From contig NZ_SRRO01000001.1 of assembly GCF_004785795.1 (NCBI RefSeq), forward strand, positions 2,604,001 through 2,668,000: a stretch of 64,000 nucleotides of DNA, in the 5' to 3' direction. A program made the position numbers and the translations under genes. Origin of the DNA: Nocardioides eburneiflavus (GTDB lineage Bacteria; Actinomycetota; Actinomycetes; Propionibacteriales; Nocardioidaceae). Below, piece after piece: positions 18,378-27,370 of this stretch (position 1 is the first letter of the stretch; every line of letters starts with the position of its first letter). The notes under the pieces were generated by a model. It made no database searches. It was not told the DNA's origin and saw only the letters and a program-made list of their open reading frames with translations.

Positions 18378-19190
18378 GTGCCCTGGGACCCCGGCTTCTT
18401 CCACGACTCCTACCCGCGGCTCGAGGCCGCCTTCGGGGCGCGCCTCGACGAGAGCCTCGCCCCGCGCGACCCGTCCGTGCTGCTCCAGGTGGTGCGCGAG
18501 CTCGACCTGCGCCCCGACAGCCGGGCCGTCGACGTGGGGTGCGGGGAGGGGGCGTACGCCGTCCGGCTCGCGACGCACTTCGGGCTCCGCGTGCTCGGCA
18601 TCGACCCGGTGCAGCGCCACCTCGACCTGGCCCGTGCGGCGCGGCGCGACCTGGTCCCGGACATCGCGTCACGCCTCGCCTTCGAGCGCGGCACCGCCAC
18701 CCGGGTGCCGGTGGCCGACGCGTCGCTCGACCTGGTCTGGTGCCGGGACGTGATGCTGCACGTCGAGCACCCCCGCGAGGCGTACGCCGAGTTCGCCCGG
18801 GTGCTGCGTCGCGGCGGCCACGTCGTGGCCCACCAGGCGGTGACGACCGACCTGCTCGCCGAGGAGGAGGCGGACTGGCTCTTCGACGTGATGGGCGTGG
18901 TCCCCTCCTCGGCCGACCCTCGCGTGCTCGACGAGGGGATCGCCGGGTCCGGGCTCGAGGTGGTCGACACCCTCGACCTGGCCGGCGAGTGGGGCGAGTG
19001 GTCGCAGGAGCAGGAGGGCGCCGTCGGTCGCGCCCTGCTGCACCTCGCCCGTCTCCTGCGCGCGCCGGAGCGCTACCGCGCCGAGTTCGGCGACGCCGCG
19101 TACGACGTGATGCTGGGCGAGTGCCGGTGGCAGGTCTACGTGACGATGGGAAAGCTCGGCGGTCGCCTCGACGTGCTGCGCAGGCCCTGA
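18378..19190 (+). CDS. SAM-dependent methyltransferase
   Basis: The product has 270 residues of the class I (Methyltransf_11) type. The SAM loop is VDVGCGEGAYA near residue 53, the acidic strand follows as VLGIDPVQ near 74, and VPVADASLDLVWCRDVMLHV near 115 covers the adenine/post-II region. The GTG at 18378 gives VPWDPGFF as start and leaves only 36 bases to the divergent sulfotransferase gene. Substrate cannot be told. Pairing a methyltransferase with a sulfotransferase repeats the arrangement at 358-3228, which suggests both pairs serve small-molecule or glycan tailoring. Confidence 0.8.
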   Translation: MPWDPGFFHDSYPRLEAAFGARLDESLAPRDPSVLLQVVRELDLRPDSRAVDVGCGEGAYAVRLATHFGLRVLGIDPVQRHLDLARAARRDLVPDIASRLAFERGTATRVPVADASLDLVWCRDVMLHVEHPREAYAEFARVLRRGGHVVAHQAVTTDLLAEEEADWLFDVMGVVPSSADPRVLDEGIAGSGLEVVDTLDLAGEWGEWSQEQEGAVGRALLHLARLLRAPERYRAEFGDAAYDVMLGECRWQVYVTMGKLGGRLDVLRRP

Positions 19191-19260
19191 TATCCCCTCG
19201 ACCCGACCGGCCGCGTTTGGCAGGGTGGGCCTCCGACCGTCATCGATCCAGGAGGACCTC

Positions 19261-19446
19261 ATGGCTGATCAGGACCCCAACGCAGAGCTCAAGGCGAAGA
19301 TGCGGGAGGCCCTCGATCGCAAGAAGGGCCACGACCACCCCGACGACCGGGCCGGTGCGCGCGAGAAGGCCCACGGCTCGGAGGTCAACGACAAGAACGT
19401 CGCCAAGCCGATGCACCGCCGCAAGGCCGGCGGCGGCGGCGTCTGA
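19261..19446 (+). CDS. Small basic protein, DUF5302 family
   Basis: The product has 61 residues, highly charged, without membrane segments: an acidic start (MADQDPNAELKAKM), the conserved REALDRKKGHD core, and a basic glycine-rich end (HRRKAGGGGV). This matches the small actinobacterial DUF5302 family as I remember it. The start is well fixed by a strong AGGAGG eight bases upstream. Function is unknown; such proteins may be disordered binders. Convergent with the MFS gene, with only 19 bases between stops. Confidence 0.75.
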   Translation: MADQDPNAELKAKMREALDRKKGHDHPDDRAGAREKAHGSEVNDKNVAKPMHRRKAGGGGV

Positions 19447-19465
19447 GCCGTCCGGCCCGACCGCA

Positions 19466-20662
19466 CTACGCGTCGGCGGGCGCCCCCACGGCCGGGGCGT
19501 CGGCCGGCGCGAAGGCCCTCGCCAGCCAGAAGAGGGCCACCACCAGCACGAGCGGGACCGCGAAGCCGACCCGCAGCGAGCCCGACCCGACGGCACCCGT
19601 CATCACCGCGCCCAGCAGCGCGCCGACGTAGTTGAACTGGTTGAACCGGGCGACCACGGGATCGACCCGCGCCTGGCGGGTCGCCGGATCGGCGTCCCGC
19701 CCGGCGAGCGCGGCGGCCGCCGAGAAGCTCAGCGGCGCGACCACGGCCACGCCGCACCCGAGCAGGGTGAACCCGAGGACGGCGACGGGCCAGGTCGGCG
19801 CCGCGACGACGACCGTGAGGGCGACGAGCGCCACCGCCGCGCCCGCGCGCAGCAGGCGCACGGCTCCGACGTGCTCGGTGAGCCGGTCGCCGGCGAGGCG
19901 GACGACGCCGCTGGCGAGGAGGTAGGGGAGCGTGGCGAGCGCGACCAGCTCCTCCGGGGCGTCGAAGACGTCGTCGAGGTAGACCGGTCCCCACGTCGTC
20001 GCCGCCGTGTCGACGGTGTAGAAGACGACGAGCGCCAGGCCGACCACGACGATCGCCCGCCACGGGACGTCGGTCTCGGTCGAGGTCGCCGCCACGCCGT
20101 GGTCGCGGGGGAGGTACGGCGCGAGGGCCGCCGCCAGCGGGACCACCGCGACCAGCGCGATCGCCGACCAGGGCACGCCTCCGGTGGCCAGGGTGATGAC
20201 GGCGCCGGCCACGCCGCCGAGGGTCCAGGCCCCGTGGCACGACGGCAGCACGACGCGACCCATCCGGTGCTCGAGCGCGACCGCCTGCATGTTGCCGGTG
20301 GCGTCGACGAGGCCGAGACCGGTCCCGTACGCCGCCAGGGCGAGCACGAAGACGCCGGTTGTCGGCGCCAGGACCGCCAGCGCGACGGACCCGGCGACGA
20401 CGAGCAGGCCGGCGCGGAGGACGACCGCGCTGTCGAGGCGTGGGGCGAGCCGCTCGGCGACCAGCGAGCCGACACCGGCGAGCAGCACCATCATCAGCAG
20501 CAGGCCCGACAGCGCGAGCTCGCCGAGGTCCCAGCGGTCCTGGATCCGGGGCAGCCGGGTGGTCAGGCTGATGAAGACCAGCCCCTGGGTGAAGAAGGCA
20601 GCCGCGATGGCGAGCCGCGAGCTCCGCCACGCCCGCTCCCTGCCCGCACCCATGACGAGCAT
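19466..20662 (-). CDS. MFS transporter
   Basis: The product has 398 residues with about twelve predicted membrane helices and no large loops, typical of the major facilitator superfamily. The first helix contains LAIAAAFFTQGLVFISL and is followed by the loop TRLPRIQDRW, a pattern of the actinobacterial group related to fucose-permease-like and efflux MFS proteins. Starts at ATG 20662 or ATG 20653 are both possible; neither has a strong ribosome site. It is divergent from the histidine phosphatase gene with a 39-base gap. Substrate and direction of transport are unknown. Confidence 0.8.
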   Translation of the reverse strand: MLVMGAGRERAWRSSRLAIAAAFFTQGLVFISLTTRLPRIQDRWDLGELALSGLLLMMVLLAGVGSLVAERLAPRLDSAVVLRAGLLVVAGSVALAVLAPTTGVFVLALAAYGTGLGLVDATGNMQAVALEHRMGRVVLPSCHGAWTLGGVAGAVITLATGGVPWSAIALVAVVPLAAALAPYLPRDHGVAATSTETDVPWRAIVVVGLALVVFYTVDTAATTWGPVYLDDVFDAPEELVALATLPYLLASGVVRLAGDRLTEHVGAVRLLRAGAAVALVALTVVVAAPTWPVAVLGFTLLGCGVAVVAPLSFSAAAALAGRDADPATRQARVDPVVARFNQFNYVGALLGAVMTGAVGSGSLRVGFAVPLVLVVALFWLARAFAPADAPAVGAPADA

Positions 20663-20701
20663 GGTGGCAGGACGCCCGACCGCTCGTGGGAGACTCGCTG
20701 C

Positions 20702-21271
20702 ATGTCGTCGGTCCCGGGTCCCGAGCTGTGGGTCGTCCGTCACGGGGAGACCGAGTGGAGCCGCGACGGTCGGCACACCTCGATCACCGACCTCCCCCTC
20801 ACCGAGGTCGGCGAGGCTGCGGCGCTCGAGCTCGCGCCCCGGCTGGCCGAGGTGGAGTTCGACCTCGTCCTCACCAGCCCGCGCCGGCGTGCGCGACGTA
20901 CGGCCGAGCTGGCCGGCTTCGCCGACGCGGAGGTGGACGAGGACCTCGTCGAGTGGGCGTACGGGGACTACGAGGGCGTGACGACCGCCGAGATCCGCGA
21001 GAGCGTCCCGGGATGGACGGTCTGGACCCACCCGACCCCGGGTGGCGAGAGCGCCGACGAGGTCTCCACCCGGCTCGACCGCGTCGTCGCCCGCACCCGC
21101 GCGCACGGCCGCGCGCTGGTGTTCGCGCACGGGCACTCGCTGCGCGTCCTCACGGCGCGCTGGCTGGAGCAGACCGCCGCCGAGGGCCGCTTCTTCCGGC
21201 TCGACACCTCGACCGTCTCGGTGCTCGGCTTCGAGCGCGAGCACCCCGCGCTGCTCCGGTGGAACAGCTGA
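20702..21271 (+). CDS. Histidine phosphatase family protein
   Basis: The product has 189 residues. It carries the phosphoglycerate-mutase-like signature VVRHGETEWS near residue 10 (catalytic His), Arg pairs in TSPRRRARRTAEL, the Glu in EDLVEWAYGDYEG as acid/base, and the second His in FAHGHSLRVL near 141. Such enzymes remove phosphate from sugars, cofactors or small metabolites. First gene of a three-gene run with a PHP phosphoesterase (one-base gap) and a P-loop kinase-like protein (overlap), pointing to nucleotide or cofactor phosphate chemistry. Confidence 0.88.
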   Translation: MSSVPGPELWVVRHGETEWSRDGRHTSITDLPLTEVGEAAALELAPRLAEVEFDLVLTSPRRRARRTAELAGFADAEVDEDLVEWAYGDYEGVTTAEIRESVPGWTVWTHPTPGGESADEVSTRLDRVVARTRAHGRALVFAHGHSLRVLTARWLEQTAAEGRFFRLDTSTVSVLGFEREHPALLRWNS

Positions 21272-21272
21272 C

Positions 21273-22106
21273 GTGCGCATCGACCTCCACACCCACTCCT
21301 CGGCCAGTGACGGCACGGACACCCCCGGCGACCTCGTGCGGGAGGCGGCCGCGGCCGGGCTCGACGTCGTCGCGCTGACCGACCACGACGCGATGTCGGG
21401 CTGGGACGAGGCGCAGCAGGCGGCGGACGAGGCCGGGATCACGCTGGTCCCGGGCCTCGAGATCAGCACGCGGTTCCACCACCGCGGCGTGCACCTGCTC
21501 GGCTACCTGCCCGACCCGACGCACCCGCCGCTGGTGCGGGAGCTGGATCGCATCCTCGAGGGCCGCACCGCACGCACGCCGGCCATCGTGGCCGCCCTGC
21601 GCGGGCACGGCATCGACATCAGCGAGGACGACGTACGCCGCGAGTCCGGCGGGTCGGTCGCCGCCGGACGCCCGCACGTGGCGGACGCCCTCGTGCGCCG
21701 TGGTGTCGTCGCCGACCGGACCGAGGCCTTCGCGACGCTCCTCAGCCCGGGGCAGCCGGGCTACGTCAACCGCTACGCGTCCGCGCTCGAGGAGATGATC
21801 CCCCTCGTCGCGGCGGCCGGTGGCGTCACCGTCCTCGCCCACCCCTGGGGGCGCGGCAGCCGGTCGGTCCTCGACGCAGGGGCGCTCGCGGCGCTCAAGG
21901 ACCTCGGGCTCGCGGGCATCGAGGTGGACCACCAGGACCACTCACCGGTCGACCGCGCCGAGCTGCGCGCGCTCGCCCGCGACCTCGACCTCGTCGTCAC
22001 GGGCAGCAGCGACCACCACGGTCTCGGCAAGGTCGACCACGACCTCGGGGTCAACACGACCGACCCCGAGCAGTACGAGCGGCTGTTGTCGCTGGTTCGT
22101 CCGTGA
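21273..22106 (+). CDS. PHP-domain metal-dependent phosphoesterase
   Basis: The product has 277 residues. The PHP fold metal ligands are visible in order: DLHTHSSASDG at residue 4, LTDHDAMSGW near 33, the Glu of PGLEIST near 60, HPWGRGS near 190, and GSSDHHG near 247. Relatives hydrolyse 3',5'-nucleotide bisphosphates or short RNA 5' ends (YciV/RNase AM type). The GTG at 21273 lies one base after the stop of the phosphatase gene; its own stop overlaps the next GTG (GTGA). This operon arrangement supports a joint role in nucleotide turnover, though the specific substrate is inferred. Confidence 0.88.
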   Translation: MRIDLHTHSSASDGTDTPGDLVREAAAAGLDVVALTDHDAMSGWDEAQQAADEAGITLVPGLEISTRFHHRGVHLLGYLPDPTHPPLVRELDRILEGRTARTPAIVAALRGHGIDISEDDVRRESGGSVAAGRPHVADALVRRGVVADRTEAFATLLSPGQPGYVNRYASALEEMIPLVAAAGGVTVLAHPWGRGSRSVLDAGALAALKDLGLAGIEVDHQDHSPVDRAELRALARDLDLVVTGSSDHHGLGKVDHDLGVNTTDPEQYERLLSLVRP

Positions 22107-22630
22107 CCCTGCCGGACCGCGTCCTCGTCTACGGCGTCACGGGGAGCGGCAAGAGCACGGCGGCGCTCGCGATCGGCGAGCGCACCGGCCACCCGGTGAC
22201 CCTCGTCGACGAGCTGTCGTGGCTGCCGGGCTGGGTGCCGGTCGCGGAGGACCGCCAGCGCGAGCTGTTCGGCGAGATCGTCGCCGGGGAGCGGTGGCTG
22301 CTCGACTCCTCGTACGGCATCTGGCTCGACCTGGTGCTTCCGCGCACGCAGCTCGTCGTAGGGCTCGACTACCCGCGCTGGGTCTCCCTGGCCCGGCTGG
22401 TGCGACGGACCGTGTCCGGGGCGATCACCAAGGAACCGCGCTGCAACGGCAACGTCGAGACCTGGCGCAAGGTGTTCGACCGGTCGTCGATCATCCGCTG
22501 GCACTTCCAGTCCTTCTCCCGCAAGCGTGCCCGAATGCGCGCCTGGGCCGCCTCGCCCGACGGGCCGGAGGTGCTGCTGTTCCGGCGGCCGCGGGAGCTG
22601 GAGGCATGGATCGCGACGCTGGGGGAGTAG
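22103..22630 (+). CDS. P-loop NTPase, kinase-like
   Basis: The product has 175 residues. A Walker A motif GVTGSGKST lies near residue 11 and is followed by LVDELSWLPGW, which places an acidic and aromatic acceptor site like that of adenylate-kinase-fold topology-modulation (FlaR-like) proteins. LVVGLDYPRW near 83 resembles the Walker B/LID lead-in. The family phosphorylates small molecules or acts as an ATPase; the acceptor is unknown. It is translationally coupled to the PHP gene. Downstream comes REP-like sequence rather than another gene, so the operon ends here. Confidence 0.8.
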   Translation: MTLPDRVLVYGVTGSGKSTAALAIGERTGHPVTLVDELSWLPGWVPVAEDRQRELFGEIVAGERWLLDSSYGIWLDLVLPRTQLVVGLDYPRWVSLARLVRRTVSGAITKEPRCNGNVETWRKVFDRSSIIRWHFQSFSRKRARMRAWAASPDGPEVLLFRRPRELEAWIATLGE

Positions 22631-22640
22631 GTGACGCTGC

Positions 22641-22755
22641 CCTCCGGTGGTTGAGGTGCGAGCGCACCCTCATCGGTGGTCGAGGTGCGCCCTTCGATAC
22701 ATCCGCTCGTCCCTCGCGGCCACGCAGGAACCGCGGGGCGAGCCTCGAAACCGCG
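22641..22755. repeat. REP-like palindromic repeats
   Basis: Two partial copies of the unit GGTGGT(C/T)GAGGTGCG occur (near 22645 and 22674), and a matching end GAGCCTCGAAACC lies at 22740-22752, which is the reverse-complement-like partner of GGTGGTCGAGG. The same unit appears at 49110-49241 and inside hyuA at 59486-59527. It sits between the P-loop gene and the first HNH repeat. Confidence 0.65.
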
Positions 22756-22775
22756 GTGCTCACGCGTGCGTAGGT

Positions 22776-24472
22776 CTGTTCGGAAATACTTCTCCACAGC
22801 CCCGTTCTCGCAGGTCCGGGTGTCGGTGGGCTCTGGGAGACTGGACCCATGTCCACCACCGCTCCGGCCCCCGCCACCAGCCCCGTGCTGGATCGTGCGG
22901 TGCTGGATCGTGCGGTGGCGGATCGGGTGCTGGATCGGGCGGCGGCGGCGATGACGGCGAAGCGTCGTGTCGAGGTCGAGGTGCTGGAGTCCGCGCTGGC
23001 GTGGGCGCACGCGCACACCGTGTCCGACGAGGAGGTCGCGGCGGGGTGGCGTTCGGAGACGATCCACACGCCGGGGTCGGCGGCGGCGTTGTTCGGGGAG
23101 CGTCCCCTGCCGATCGCCGGGGAGGGTGCCCCGCTGGTCGCGGAGTTCGCGGTGGTCGAGCTGTCGGGGGTGCTGGAGCAGTCCCACGAGGCCACGCTGG
23201 CGCTGCTCGGTGACGTGCTCGACCTGGCCCACCGCCTGCCACGACTGTGGACGCTCGTGCAGGACCTCACCGTGCCGGTGCGGCTGGGTCGGGAGGCCGC
23301 CCGGGTCTCGCGCGACCTCGACCCGGCCGCGGCCGGCCACGCGGACCGGCTGCTGGCGTGGCAGCCGCGCCGGCTCAACCCGCACCGCATCGGGGTCCTG
23401 GTCCACGAGGCCCGCCTGTACGCCGACCCGGACCGGGCGATCGCCGACCACGACCACGCGCTGGAGTCCCGGCGCGTCGAGGTGCACCACGAGCAGGGCG
23501 CACCGGGGGTGAGCGAGGTCTTCATGAGCCTCGACGTGGCTGATGCGGTCGCGTTCGACCACACCGTGTCGACCATGGCCACCACCATGCGAGCCCTGGG
23601 TCACCCCGGCGACCTCGGCGTCCGCCGCGCCCACGCGGTCGGGCTCCTCGCCGACCCGCAGCAGGCCCTCGACATCCTCGCCGCCGCGGACGTCGCGGAC
23701 CCCGACCGTGACGTCGACCCCGACCGCGACGAGACCGTCTGCGTGGCCGAGGAAGCCGCCTACGCCACCCCGGACCCGTTCCGCCGACCCACCACCGACA
23801 CCCCCACGGACCGGTCAGGCCGGGCGGGTCGGTCGGGTGAGGTGCGGCTGGTGCTCCACGTCACCGACCGCGACCTCCTCGCCGACCCCCACACCGTTGA
23901 CCCGTACGGCGTCGACTCCCACACCGTCGACTCCCACACCGTCGACGCCCGTGGGGTGGCGCGCAGTGACGAGCTCGGGCCGATGCTGCTCGGCCGGCTC
24001 CAGACGTGGCTGCTCACCGCAGGCAAGGTCACCATCGCGCCGGTCCTCGATGTCGAGCACATGGCGCCTGTGGACGCGCACGACCCGCCCGCGCCGATGG
24101 CCGCCGCGGTCCGGCTCCGCGACGCCACCTGCGTGTTCCCCGGCTGCAGTCGTCCCTCCGGGCGGGCCGACCTCGACCACATCGTCGAGTACGTCCCCCT
24201 CGACGAGGGCGGACCACCCGGCCAGACCCACCCGGCCAACCTCGCGCCCCTGTGCCGCCGGCACCACCGCGCCAAGACCTTCGGCGCCTTCACCTACCAC
24301 CGCCGACCCGACGGCGCGTACGAGTGGACCCTGCCCACCCGCAGGCGCATCCTCACCGACCCACCCCGCCCACGACCGAGACCAGGCCCAGGACCAGGCC
24401 CAGGACCCGAGCCACGGTCCAGACCCTGACCGCCCCGCCAGCCCGACACCACCGGTGATCGGGCCAGCGGCA
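22776..24472 (+). repeat. Long repeat copy A (HNH gene unit)
   Basis: This 1.7-kb segment matches 47436-49096 in inverted orientation. Matching begins at CTGTTCGGAAATAC, 73 bases before the HNH start codon, runs through the gene, and ends at GATCGGGCCAGCGGCA, 43 bases after its stop. Outside these points the sequences differ. Copy A is 36 bases longer than copy B, the net result of different numbers of short internal repeats. Confidence 0.9.
22849..24429 (+). CDS. DUF222 / HNH endonuclease-like protein (13E12 type), copy A
   Basis: The product has 526 residues. A DUF222 region fills roughly residues 30-330, and a C-terminal HNH domain near 425-475 has CVFPGCSRPSG, DLDHIVEY, and NLAPLCRRHH (two Cys pairs as zinc ligands, catalytic His). 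This is the architecture of the REP13E12 proteins of mycobacteria and relatives, usually present in many copies per genome; their role is not established, with DNA cleavage presumed. An imperfect tandem repeat of the type TVDSH near residues 350-365 and a Pro/Arg/Gly tail after 500 vary between the two copies. The ATG at 22849 is followed by MSTTAPAPATSPV as in copy B. Confidence 0.88.
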   Translation: MSTTAPAPATSPVLDRAVLDRAVADRVLDRAAAAMTAKRRVEVEVLESALAWAHAHTVSDEEVAAGWRSETIHTPGSAAALFGERPLPIAGEGAPLVAEFAVVELSGVLEQSHEATLALLGDVLDLAHRLPRLWTLVQDLTVPVRLGREAARVSRDLDPAAAGHADRLLAWQPRRLNPHRIGVLVHEARLYADPDRAIADHDHALESRRVEVHHEQGAPGVSEVFMSLDVADAVAFDHTVSTMATTMRALGHPGDLGVRRAHAVGLLADPQQALDILAAADVADPDRDVDPDRDETVCVAEEAAYATPDPFRRPTTDTPTDRSGRAGRSGEVRLVLHVTDRDLLADPHTVDPYGVDSHTVDSHTVDARGVARSDELGPMLLGRLQTWLLTAGKVTIAPVLDVEHMAPVDAHDPPAPMAAAVRLRDATCVFPGCSRPSGRADLDHIVEYVPLDEGGPPGQTHPANLAPLCRRHHRAKTFGAFTYHRRPDGAYEWTLPTRRRILTDPPRPRPRPGPGPGPGPEPRSRP

Positions 24473-24578
24473 TGTCGTCCACCCGACCCGGTCGGCGTGT
24501 CGATGACCTGGTCGAGGAGGACGCGCACCCGCGGATCCTCGCAGGTGGTTGCGTCGCGGGCAGGTCATACTGGCGCGC

Positions 24579-25190
24579 GTGACGGACGAGCCCAGAGACC
24601 CTTGGACCTACGTGGTGACGGACGTCGAGCTGGACGGACCCTGGCCGGGCATCAACTCGATGCGGTCCTTCGCCTCGGTGGCGATCTCTGCCGACGGCAC
24701 CGAGCAGGGGCGGTTCGAGGCCGTGCTCGAGCCGCTGCCCGGCACGGCGCCGGACGCGAAGACACTGGCCTGGTTCGCCGACCACCCTCAGGCATGGCAC
24801 GCGGCCACCACGGACCCCGAGCCGGTGACGGCCGTGATGGAGCGGTACGTCGTCTGGCTGCGTGACCTGCCGTGGCCGCGGATGTTCGCGGCCTTCCCGC
24901 TCGCGCTGGACGGCATCTGGATCGACCACTACCTGCGTCGTTTCACCTCCTACGGCATCCGTCAGGGTCACCACGAGGAGGACCGGGTGTTCATCGGTCC
25001 CGGCTTGTGCATCCGCAGCTATGCAGCGGCGGTCACGGGCGAGTCGGCAGGAGTGGTCGACGTCGACACACTTCCCGCGGACTGGTTCGGCCACGTCGAG
25101 CACACCCACCGGGCCGTCGACGACACGGTGGGGTACGCGAACCTGCTCGTCGAGCTGTTCCGCAGGGCGAGGACGAGCCAGCCCGGCTAG
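24579..25190 (+). CDS. 3'-5' exonuclease-like protein (DEDDh)
   Basis: The product has 203 residues. The DEDDh nuclease residues are seen: Asp and Glu in VTDVELDG near residue 10, Asp in LALDGIWIDHYL near 107, and His with Asp in HTHRAVDDTVGYANLL near 180. This fold removes nucleotides from 3' ends of DNA or RNA using two metal ions. The GTG at 24579 gives VTDEPRDPWTY; a TTG at 24549 would extend it. It follows the HNH repeat and meets the acetyltransferase gene tail to tail with a four-base overlap. Substrate unknown. Confidence 0.8.
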   Translation: MTDEPRDPWTYVVTDVELDGPWPGINSMRSFASVAISADGTEQGRFEAVLEPLPGTAPDAKTLAWFADHPQAWHAATTDPEPVTAVMERYVVWLRDLPWPRMFAAFPLALDGIWIDHYLRRFTSYGIRQGHHEEDRVFIGPGLCIRSYAAAVTGESAGVVDVDTLPADWFGHVEHTHRAVDDTVGYANLLVELFRRARTSQPG

Positions 25191-25669
25191 CGCCGCACCA
25201 TCCGCCGCTCCAGGCCGACGTCCTCGTGCTTGGTGACCCCGTCGAAGCCGAAGCCCTGCCGCTCGTAGAAGCGGATCGCCCGCTCGTTGCCGTCGAGGAC
25301 CCAGACGTAGGCCGGCGCGGCGCCGAGGGCGGCCTCGCACAGGGCGTGCCCGACGCCGGTGCCATAGACGGACTCCCGGACGTAGAGCGCCATCAGCTCG
25401 AGCGGCGGCAGCCCCTCGGCGGGGTCGTCGCGACCGGGGCCGGTGCTCGAGAAGCCGAGCAGCCGCCCGTCGTCCGCCCACGCCAGGAGGTTGTCGCTCG
25501 GGCCCGCCGCGATGATGCCGTGCCAGCTCGCCACGCGCTCGGCGCGGCGCGCCCGGCGCTCGGCGAAGACCGACGCCGGCATGAGGCCGGCGTACGCCTC
25601 CTCCCACACGTCGAGGTGCAGGTCGGCGAGCGCCTCCGCATCGCCGACCCGGGCCGGTGCGATGCGCAC
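25187..25669 (-). CDS. GNAT family N-acetyltransferase
   Basis: The product has 160 residues. The acetyl-CoA-binding region is LELMALYVRESVYGTGVGHALCE near residues 90-112 (with the Q/R-x-x-G-x-G/A loop in changed form), followed by VWVLDGNERAIRFYERQGF near 125, a typical motif B. The GTG at 25669 overlaps the region of the upstream SDR stop codon, so the two are likely one transcript. GNAT enzymes transfer acetyl groups to amines of antibiotics, peptides or metabolites; the target is unknown. Confidence 0.85.
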   Translation of the reverse strand: MRIAPARVGDAEALADLHLDVWEEAYAGLMPASVFAERRARRAERVASWHGIIAAGPSDNLLAWADDGRLLGFSSTGPGRDDPAEGLPPLELMALYVRESVYGTGVGHALCEAALGAAPAYVWVLDGNERAIRFYERQGFGFDGVTKHEDVGLERRMVRR

Positions 25670-25671
25670 CG

Positions 25672-26436
25672 TCAGCGACGCCCCACCGACTGCGTGAGCC
25701 GCAGCACCCGGTTGGGGATGGCGCGGGTGAGCGCGATGATCGTCTTGTACTGCGCACCGGGGATCGAGAAGGCCCGGCCCTTCTCGAAGTCCTCCAAGGA
25801 CTTCCGCACGAGGAAGTCGACGTCGAGCCACATGAAGCCGTCTCCGCGCTTGACCTGCATCCGCTCGTGGAACTCGGTCTTGGTGAAGCCCGGGCAGAGC
25901 GCCATCACCGTCACGCCGCGAGACCTGTACTCCAGGTGGGCCCACTCGCTGAAGCTGTTGACCCACACCTTGGCGGCGGAGTAGGTGCCGCGGGGGAGGA
26001 AGGCGGCGACGCTGGAGACGTTGATGATGCCGCCGTGACCGCGCTCGGCCATCGGGCCGAGGGCGGCGTGGCTGAGCCGCAGCACCGCGGTCACCAGCAC
26101 CTCCAGCATCGCGGTCTCGTCGTCGGCGGAGTTGTCGAGGAAGCGCTGCTTGAGCCCGAAGCCGGCGTTGTTGACGAGCAGGTCGACCGGCCGCGCGCGG
26201 TCGGCGAGGCGAGCCTCGACGGTGGCGAGCTGCTCGCGGTCGGTCAGGTCGGCGACGAGCACCTCGACCTCGACCTGGTGGGCGCGCCGCAGCTCCTCGG
26301 CGACCTCCTCGAGTCGGGCGGCGTCGCGCGCGACGAGGACGAGGTCGTCGCCGCGGGCGGCGAGCTGGACGGCGTACTCGTGGCCGATGCCGGCGGTCGC
26401 GCCGGTGATGAGCGAGGTGGTCTTCGGGGTGGGCAT
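25672..26436 (-). CDS. Short-chain dehydrogenase/reductase
   Basis: The product has 254 residues. The classical SDR marks are TGATAGIGHEYA near residue 11 (NAD(P)-binding), VADLTDRE near 62, VNNAGFG near 88, the catalytic Ser in VSSVAAF near 141, and Tyr-Lys in TYSAAK near 153. The basic residues after the second strand (ARDAARL) suggest NADP(H). Part of a two-gene transcript with the acetyltransferase, divergent from the ParA gene. The substrate cannot be deduced. Confidence 0.9.
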   Translation of the reverse strand: MPTPKTTSLITGATAGIGHEYAVQLAARGDDLVLVARDAARLEEVAEELRRAHQVEVEVLVADLTDREQLATVEARLADRARPVDLLVNNAGFGLKQRFLDNSADDETAMLEVLVTAVLRLSHAALGPMAERGHGGIINVSSVAAFLPRGTYSAAKVWVNSFSEWAHLEYRSRGVTVMALCPGFTKTEFHERMQVKRGDGFMWLDVDFLVRKSLEDFEKGRAFSIPGAQYKTIIALTRAIPNRVLRLTQSVGRR

Positions 26437-26496
26437 GCGCCCAGCATTTCAGGACACCTGCGGCGGATGCGACCCGGTCCGGCACAATGGCGGGCA

Positions 26497-27360
26497 ATGA
26501 GCACCAAGAGCCGGGGAGCGGCCCCCGTCACGCTGGCCGTCGCCAACCAGAAGGGCGGGGTCGCCAAGACCACGTCCGTCGCCTCGATCGGTGCCGCGCT
26601 GGCCGAGCTCGGGCACCGGGTCCTGCTGGTCGACCTCGACCCGCAGGCCTGCCTGACCTTCTCGCTCGGGATCGACCCCGAGGACCTCGAGATCTCGGTG
26701 CACCACGTCCTCACCAAGGGCGTCGACGCCACCGAGGTCATCATCGAGACCGAGGACGGCGTCGACGTGCTGCCGGCCACGATCGAGCTGGCCCGGGCCG
26801 AGGCCGACCTGCTGACCCGCACCGGCCGCGAGCACGTCATCAAGGGCGCGCTCGAGCAGCTCGCCGAGGAGCTCGGCGACACCGAGGAGGGCCCGTACGA
26901 CTGGGTGCTGCTCGACTGCCCGCCCTCGCTGGGCGTGCTGACGGTCGCCGCGCTGACCGCCGCGGACGGCGTGCTGGTGCCGCTGCAGTGCGAGACGCTG
27001 TCGCACCGCGGCGTCGGGCAGCTCCTCGACACCGTCCACGACGTACGCCGCTTCACCAATCGCGGACTGGAGTTGTGGGGCGTCCTGCCGACCCTCTACG
27101 ACGGCCGCACCAACCACGCGCGCACGGTGCTGGAGACGATCAGCGAGACCTACGACCTCGAGGTCGTCGAGCCGCCGATCCCCAAGACCATCAAGTTCGC
27201 CGAGGCCCCGGCCGCCGGGCGGTCCATCCTCGCGACCAGCCGCAGCAGCAAGGGCGCGACGGCCTACCGAGAGGTCGCCGGCAACCTCGTCGAGCGCGCC
27301 TCCCGGCCGAAGGCGGCGAAGAAGAAGCCCGCGACCAGGAAGGCGTCGAAGAAGGGCTGA
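26497..27360 (+). CDS. ParA/MinD-family ATPase
   Basis: The product has 287 residues. The deviant Walker A motif KGGVAKTT near residue 19, Walker A' LLVDLDPQ near 45, and LLDCPPSLG near 133 define the ParA/Soj class. A Lys-rich C-terminal tail (KAAKKKPATRKASKKG) is a nonspecific DNA-binding-like extension. No ParB gene is adjacent; in mycobacteria a similar Soj-like protein lies by rhlE, as here, so this is probably an orphan ParA with a role in positioning or segregation rather than the main chromosome partition protein. Ends in a palindrome shared with the convergent rhlE gene. Confidence 0.88.
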   Translation: MSTKSRGAAPVTLAVANQKGGVAKTTSVASIGAALAELGHRVLLVDLDPQACLTFSLGIDPEDLEISVHHVLTKGVDATEVIIETEDGVDVLPATIELARAEADLLTRTGREHVIKGALEQLAEELGDTEEGPYDWVLLDCPPSLGVLTVAALTAADGVLVPLQCETLSHRGVGQLLDTVHDVRRFTNRGLELWGVLPTLYDGRTNHARTVLETISETYDLEVVEPPIPKTIKFAEAPAAGRSILATSRSSKGATAYREVAGNLVERASRPKAAKKKPATRKASKKG

Positions 27361-27370
27361 TCAGCCCTTC
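27351..27370. terminator. Bidirectional palindromic terminator, ParA / RhlE
   Basis: GAAGGGCTGATCAGCCCTTC is a perfect 20-base palindrome. The TGA of the ParA gene and the stop of the rhlE gene abut at its centre (27358-27363). It can form a stem on either transcript. Confidence 0.6.
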